Shown here one piece after another: positions 16,651 to 17,783 of a DNA stretch of 17,783 bases. The notes below the pieces were generated by a model. The model was not told where the DNA came from and did no database searches. It saw nothing but the letters and a program-made list of their open reading frames with translations. The stretch spans positions 655,609 to 673,391 of the forward strand of contig NW_003128370.1 in the NCBI RefSeq assembly GCF_000003605.2, given 5' to 3'. Origin of the DNA: Saccoglossus kowalevskii (Eukaryota > Hemichordata > Enteropneusta > Harrimaniidae). The translations under genes were made by a program, and so were the position numbers. Position 1 is the stretch's first letter, and every line of letters begins with the position of its first letter.

Positions 16651-17783
16651 CAAAAAAGGATGCTTAATAACCGAGCTTATTACGTGCAGAGAACATGAAA
16701 CCCGTCCACGCGATCCGCGCCACACAGCGTGGCCTATGTTAGGCTACAGTCTATAGGTTATAGATTAATGATGGACAGGAATTTTATAACATGGCTGAGA
16801 TATTTCCACCAATCAGATCGCATGATATGCTCATTCTATTATTAACATATATACTTGAGGAATTTAGGAATATGAACGCCATCATTTGGATTGGCTGTTG
16901 AAAGGAATAGAATTGCTTGGAACTTTATTCTAATTGTTCGATTTGCAGTTCAAGTCACTTTGATTAAATGTCAATTTTGTTATCACAATTAACAATGATA
17001 CTGAAAATAACGCTAACAATATCATTAGTGAGATCAATAGCGAAATTAACATGACATCGACAAAAGTCGCCCAAGATAAACACGACTATGACTGCAACCT
17101 TGTTCGAAGACAGGAGAGTAGCGAGTCATATCAACAATATATTTTTTTTTTCATTAGTAATTCATGTTACATATGGTTACTATGTTTTGATCCTCCTGTC
17201 TTGTTTAGTGTCTATTTTATAATACAATTTTAGGACTTTTTACTGTAAATATATTGTTTAGGTGCAATCACCTGTGTATGAGGTAATAACACCATCACAA
17301 GTGCTGACTTCACTTTTTTTTTGGATTATTATTTCTGTTTATTGATGTTTTAGAATGTTGTAGCTTTTGTTACTGAATTACAGAATGATATGTTGCTGAT
17401 CGCCTTGTTTCAAAATTAATTTCTACACAAATTGACACACTCAAAAAGTAGGACAAAAAGCATATAGACAGAACTTGATACGTTGAAAAAAACCTGTCAA
17501 CGAACAAGCTGCTCTCTGATTGGTCAGATTGTTAGGGATGGGTAGCCAATCAGATATGATCTTGTTAGTAGATTTGTATTGAAAAACAAGAAATACAATA
17601 AATATGGAATGCACAAACAAAGTTTATATGAACTAAACATTTACAAAAGACATGATAGTATTTATTTTAATCTTCAACTAGTCAAGAAAGTTAAATTTTA
17701 ATGCATGCATCCCTGAAATTACCACAAAACAACATATACACCATATAAATATTTACATTTAATTTAAGCTGCTGCCATTTCAC
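16651..17783. other. Intergenic sequence with scattered CCAAT octamers
   Basis: No coding exon recognised. CCAATCAG at 16809-16816, CTGATTGG at 17516-17523 and AGCCAATCAG at 17544-17553 repeat the octamer of the 51-bp repeat; the last two form an inverted pair about 20 bases apart. These could be promoter elements of a gene beyond the window edge. Confidence 0.4.

Noticed and set aside
16562-16756. 64-codon open frame in GC-rich sequence
   Set aside because: It coincides with the antisense of the tRNA-like head; the low stop density is explained by high GC.
1-17783. CRISPR array, bacterial operon or viral genome
   Set aside because: No spaced direct repeats of CRISPR type, no ribosome-binding-site-led gene strings and no viral gene set; all coding signal is in spliced animal-type exons or transposon remnants.

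Overview
The window is animal nuclear DNA. It is AT-rich, with single-exon coding islands of about 85-260 bp bounded by GT-AG splice sites, long introns, microsatellites and several decayed transposons. No prokaryotic gene organisation is visible. The 155-158 bp tandem-repeat element resembles elements known from bivalves and other marine invertebrates, so a non-vertebrate marine animal is plausible; the species cannot be fixed from the sequence alone.

The main gene lies on the + strand at 4764-13753 and is a flavin-dependent amine oxidase of the monoamine oxidase (MAO) family. Eight internal exons join in consistent phase and cover the protein from just after the first FAD-binding segment to the PFDR motif. 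The C-terminus exists in two versions. Terminal exon A (10924-11062) ends the protein shortly after the last flavin-binding motif. Terminal exon B (13495-13753) is a diverged paralogous copy entered in the same phase, and it continues into a hydrophobic tail anchor. The locus therefore appears able to make a tail-less (about 408 residues visible) and a membrane-anchored (about 448 residues visible) oxidase. The exons for the N-terminal dinucleotide-binding motif are not in the window.

Upstream, 2099-2263 is a good first coding exon for a different protein: a signal peptide followed by the start of an SRPBCC/START-like lipid-binding domain. A candidate promoter with AP-1-, CTCF- and ETS-like motifs (961-1008) and a candidate 5'UTR exon precede it. 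Its continuation is not found, and its splice phase does not match the main acceptor of the first visible oxidase exon.

The rest is mobile or repetitive DNA: a LINE 3' fragment (1-159); a foldback element with TA duplications (1456-1887); a satellite-bearing element in two inverted copies that flank the oxidase exons (2356-3595 and 11153-11980); a decayed Tc1/mariner-like transposase in one intron (7932-8880); a pentanucleotide minisatellite (6617-6815); a palindromic MITE with telomere-like arms (12638-12811); a 51-bp tandem repeat carrying NF-Y motifs (15807-15945); and a tRNA-derived SINE head on the - strand (16567-16650). I see no protein-coding gene in 14480-17783.
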